Origin: JANMDS01 sp031430575
GTDB lineage: Bacteria > Pseudomonadota > Gammaproteobacteria > Burkholderiales > Casimicrobiaceae
Assembly (NCBI GenBank): GCA_031430575.1
Contig: JANPBT010000053.1
Span: forward strand, 1-41,945
DNA: 41,945 bases
Reading direction: 5' to 3'
A program made the translations under genes and the position numbers. Under the pieces are notes generated by a model. The model saw nothing but the letters and a program-made list of their open reading frames with translations, searched no databases and had not been told where the DNA came from. Shown here one piece after another: positions 41,378-41,945 of this stretch (its first letter is position 1; each line of letters begins with the position of its first letter).

Positions 41378-41467
41378 ACCTGCGGCGCAGATTTTGCGCG
41401 GGAATGGATGAAATTCGAACGTGCGCACGCGAAGCACTCAATTAATCGCAAAAACTGCGCCGCAGGT
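41378..41467. repeat. Inverted repeat pair in the 324-base right-edge gap
   Basis: Exact R copy 41378-41390 and exact F copy 41455-41467. They are 64 bases apart in the gap upstream of the unknown gene (41324), which also holds the two REP units and the RAYT tail copy. Confidence 0.85.
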
Positions 41468-41513
41468 ATTTGCTAGTGACTGAGGTGGGTGAATTGGATT
41501 ACGTCGAAGTCGA

Positions 41514-41545
41514 GTAGCCCGGAAGGAGCGTAGCGTATTCCGGGA
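41514..41545 (+). repeat. GTAG-type REP unit, copy 1
   Basis: Begins GTAG (41514-41517), then CCCGGAA (41518-41524) and its complement TTCCGGG (41538-41544) around a 13-base loop. This is the standard shape of REP elements mobilised by RAYT transposases, whose gene lies beside it. It is oriented toward that gene. Confidence 0.85.
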
Positions 41546-41553
41546 GTTTTGCC

Positions 41554-41605
41554 TTACGATTCACCGAACCCAGTTTCACTCTGCTCGCAAGCCCAATCCG
41601 CAGCA
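41554..41605 (-). pseudogene. Duplicated 3' tail of the RAYT gene
   Basis: The minus strand reads DWACEQSETGFGES then TAA, matching the end of the RAYT at 41649 (DWACEESEIGFGES then TGA) with a few changes. It is only the last ~15 codons, without the rest of the gene, and lies between the two REP units. It is a non-functional tail copy from a tandem REP-plus-tail duplication. Confidence 0.75.
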
Positions 41606-41608
41606 AGA

Positions 41609-41640
41609 GTAGCCCGGAAGGAGCGCAGCGTATTCCGGGG
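41609..41640 (+). repeat. GTAG-type REP unit, copy 2
   Basis: GTAG at 41609-41612, arms CCCGGAA (41613-41619) and TTCCGGG (41633-41639). It differs from copy 1 by one base in the loop (T to C) and sits 95 bases downstream of it, immediately before the RAYT gene end. Confidence 0.85.
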
Positions 41641-41648
41641 AATTTGCC

Positions 41649-41945
41649 TCACGACTCACCGAATCCAATTTCACTCTCCTCGCAAGCCCAATCTGCAGAA
41701 ATCAATCCATCACGAACGTAACGATGAATCGACGAATGCGGCCAATCGATAGCGCGCTTCACGTAACCGTGTTTGACGGGGTTAATGTGGATGTAATTTA
41801 CGTGCCGCTCGAAATCTAAATCGTCGCGAATGGTGTGTTCCCAATATCGCTTTTGCCAAAGTTGATATTCGCCACGGGCGTCTTGCGCAATCGGGACGCC
41901 GCTTCGCAGCAGATGCGAGGTAAATCTTGCTTTTACGAGCCGCAA
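41649..41945 (-). CDS. REP-associated tyrosine transposase (RAYT), 3' part, cut by window end
   Basis: 98 codons visible; the first codon at the window edge is a TTG and the frame clearly continues beyond it, so the 5' part with the HUH metal motif is missing from view. The visible part has the IS200/Y1-transposase C-terminal pattern: YQLWQKRYWEHTIRDDLDFERHVNYIHINPVKHGYV, with the candidate catalytic Tyr in YIHINPV, and the RAYT-typical WPHSSIHRYV. RAYTs nick at REP sequences and are domesticated IS200 relatives. Two GTAG-type REP units lie directly downstream, supporting the assignment. Confidence 0.88.
   Translation of the reverse strand: MRLVKARFTSHLLRSGVPIAQDARGEYQLWQKRYWEHTIRDDLDFERHVNYIHINPVKHGYVKRAIDWPHSSIHRYVRDGLISADWACEESEIGFGES

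Noticed and set aside
41325..41441. N-terminal extension of the unknown protein to 41441
   Set aside because: The extra residues include the repeat-encoded LRRRY and start in a repeat-rich gap; the ATG at 41324 gives a simpler start.
3..41467. CRISPR array from the recurring repeat
   Set aside because: Copies are spread over 41 kb in both orientations, at irregular distances and inside genes; there are no regular spacers and no cas genes.

Overview
The window looks like a chromosomal segment of a betaproteobacterium, probably Burkholderiales-related. The evidence is a DUF2863-family gene, a DciA/DUF721 gene divergent from an M23 peptidase, the surE-pcm-nlpD cluster, and an overlapping suhB-like/lpxC pair. 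Genes are tightly packed (about 92% coding). No rRNA, tRNA, CRISPR array or prophage was found.

Layout: (a) 1-5.2 kb, minus-strand envelope operon: M23 peptidase, alpha/beta hydrolase, membrane spermidine-synthase-like protein, exported isoaspartyl-methyltransferase-like protein. (b) 5.2-6.7 kb: DciA-like gene and a membrane Mrr-type nuclease. (c) 6.8-14 kb, minus strand: small membrane protein, lpxC, inositol phosphatase, dienelactone hydrolase, comEC, thioesterase, B12/radical SAM protein. (d) 14-15.7 kb: two adjacent PIN/Phd toxin-antitoxin modules. (e) 15.7-20.2 kb: glnS, xseA, aroC. (f) 20.4-26 kb, signalling block: LuxR-type regulator, hybrid histidine kinase, YihY protein, YfiR-like/diguanylate cyclase pair. 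(g) 26-34.6 kb: thyA, DUF2863, ParA-like ATPase, pdxA, ROK kinase, DUF72, nlpD, pcm, surE. (h) 34.7-41.3 kb: Fe/thiamine-type ABC permease, FAD dehydrogenase, small secreted protein, trhO, gamma-carbonic anhydrase, unknown protein. (i) Right edge: 3' part of a REP-associated tyrosine transposase (RAYT) with two GTAG-type REP units.

The main discovery candidate is an oriented 18-bp interspersed repeat, consensus AATCTGCGCCGCAGGTAT. I counted by eye 34 exact copies of its 13-bp core (CTGCGCCGCAGGT, 17 in each orientation) and 6 copies with one mismatch, about one per kb. They lie between genes and inside reading frames. In genes they encode recurring peptides (IPAAQI, SAPQV, LRRRY, ICAAG, TCGA). 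Several form inverted pairs between genes, one of which is a well-formed intrinsic terminator. Density, dual orientation, coding plus intergenic placement, intergenic enrichment and terminator pairs all resemble the DNA uptake sequences of Neisseriaceae and Pasteurellaceae, but the sequence is not one of those known to me. comEC, the DNA-import channel gene, carries four copies, the most of any gene here. The signalling block (20.2-26.0 kb) has none. An uptake role is inference; genome-wide counts and transformation tests would decide it.
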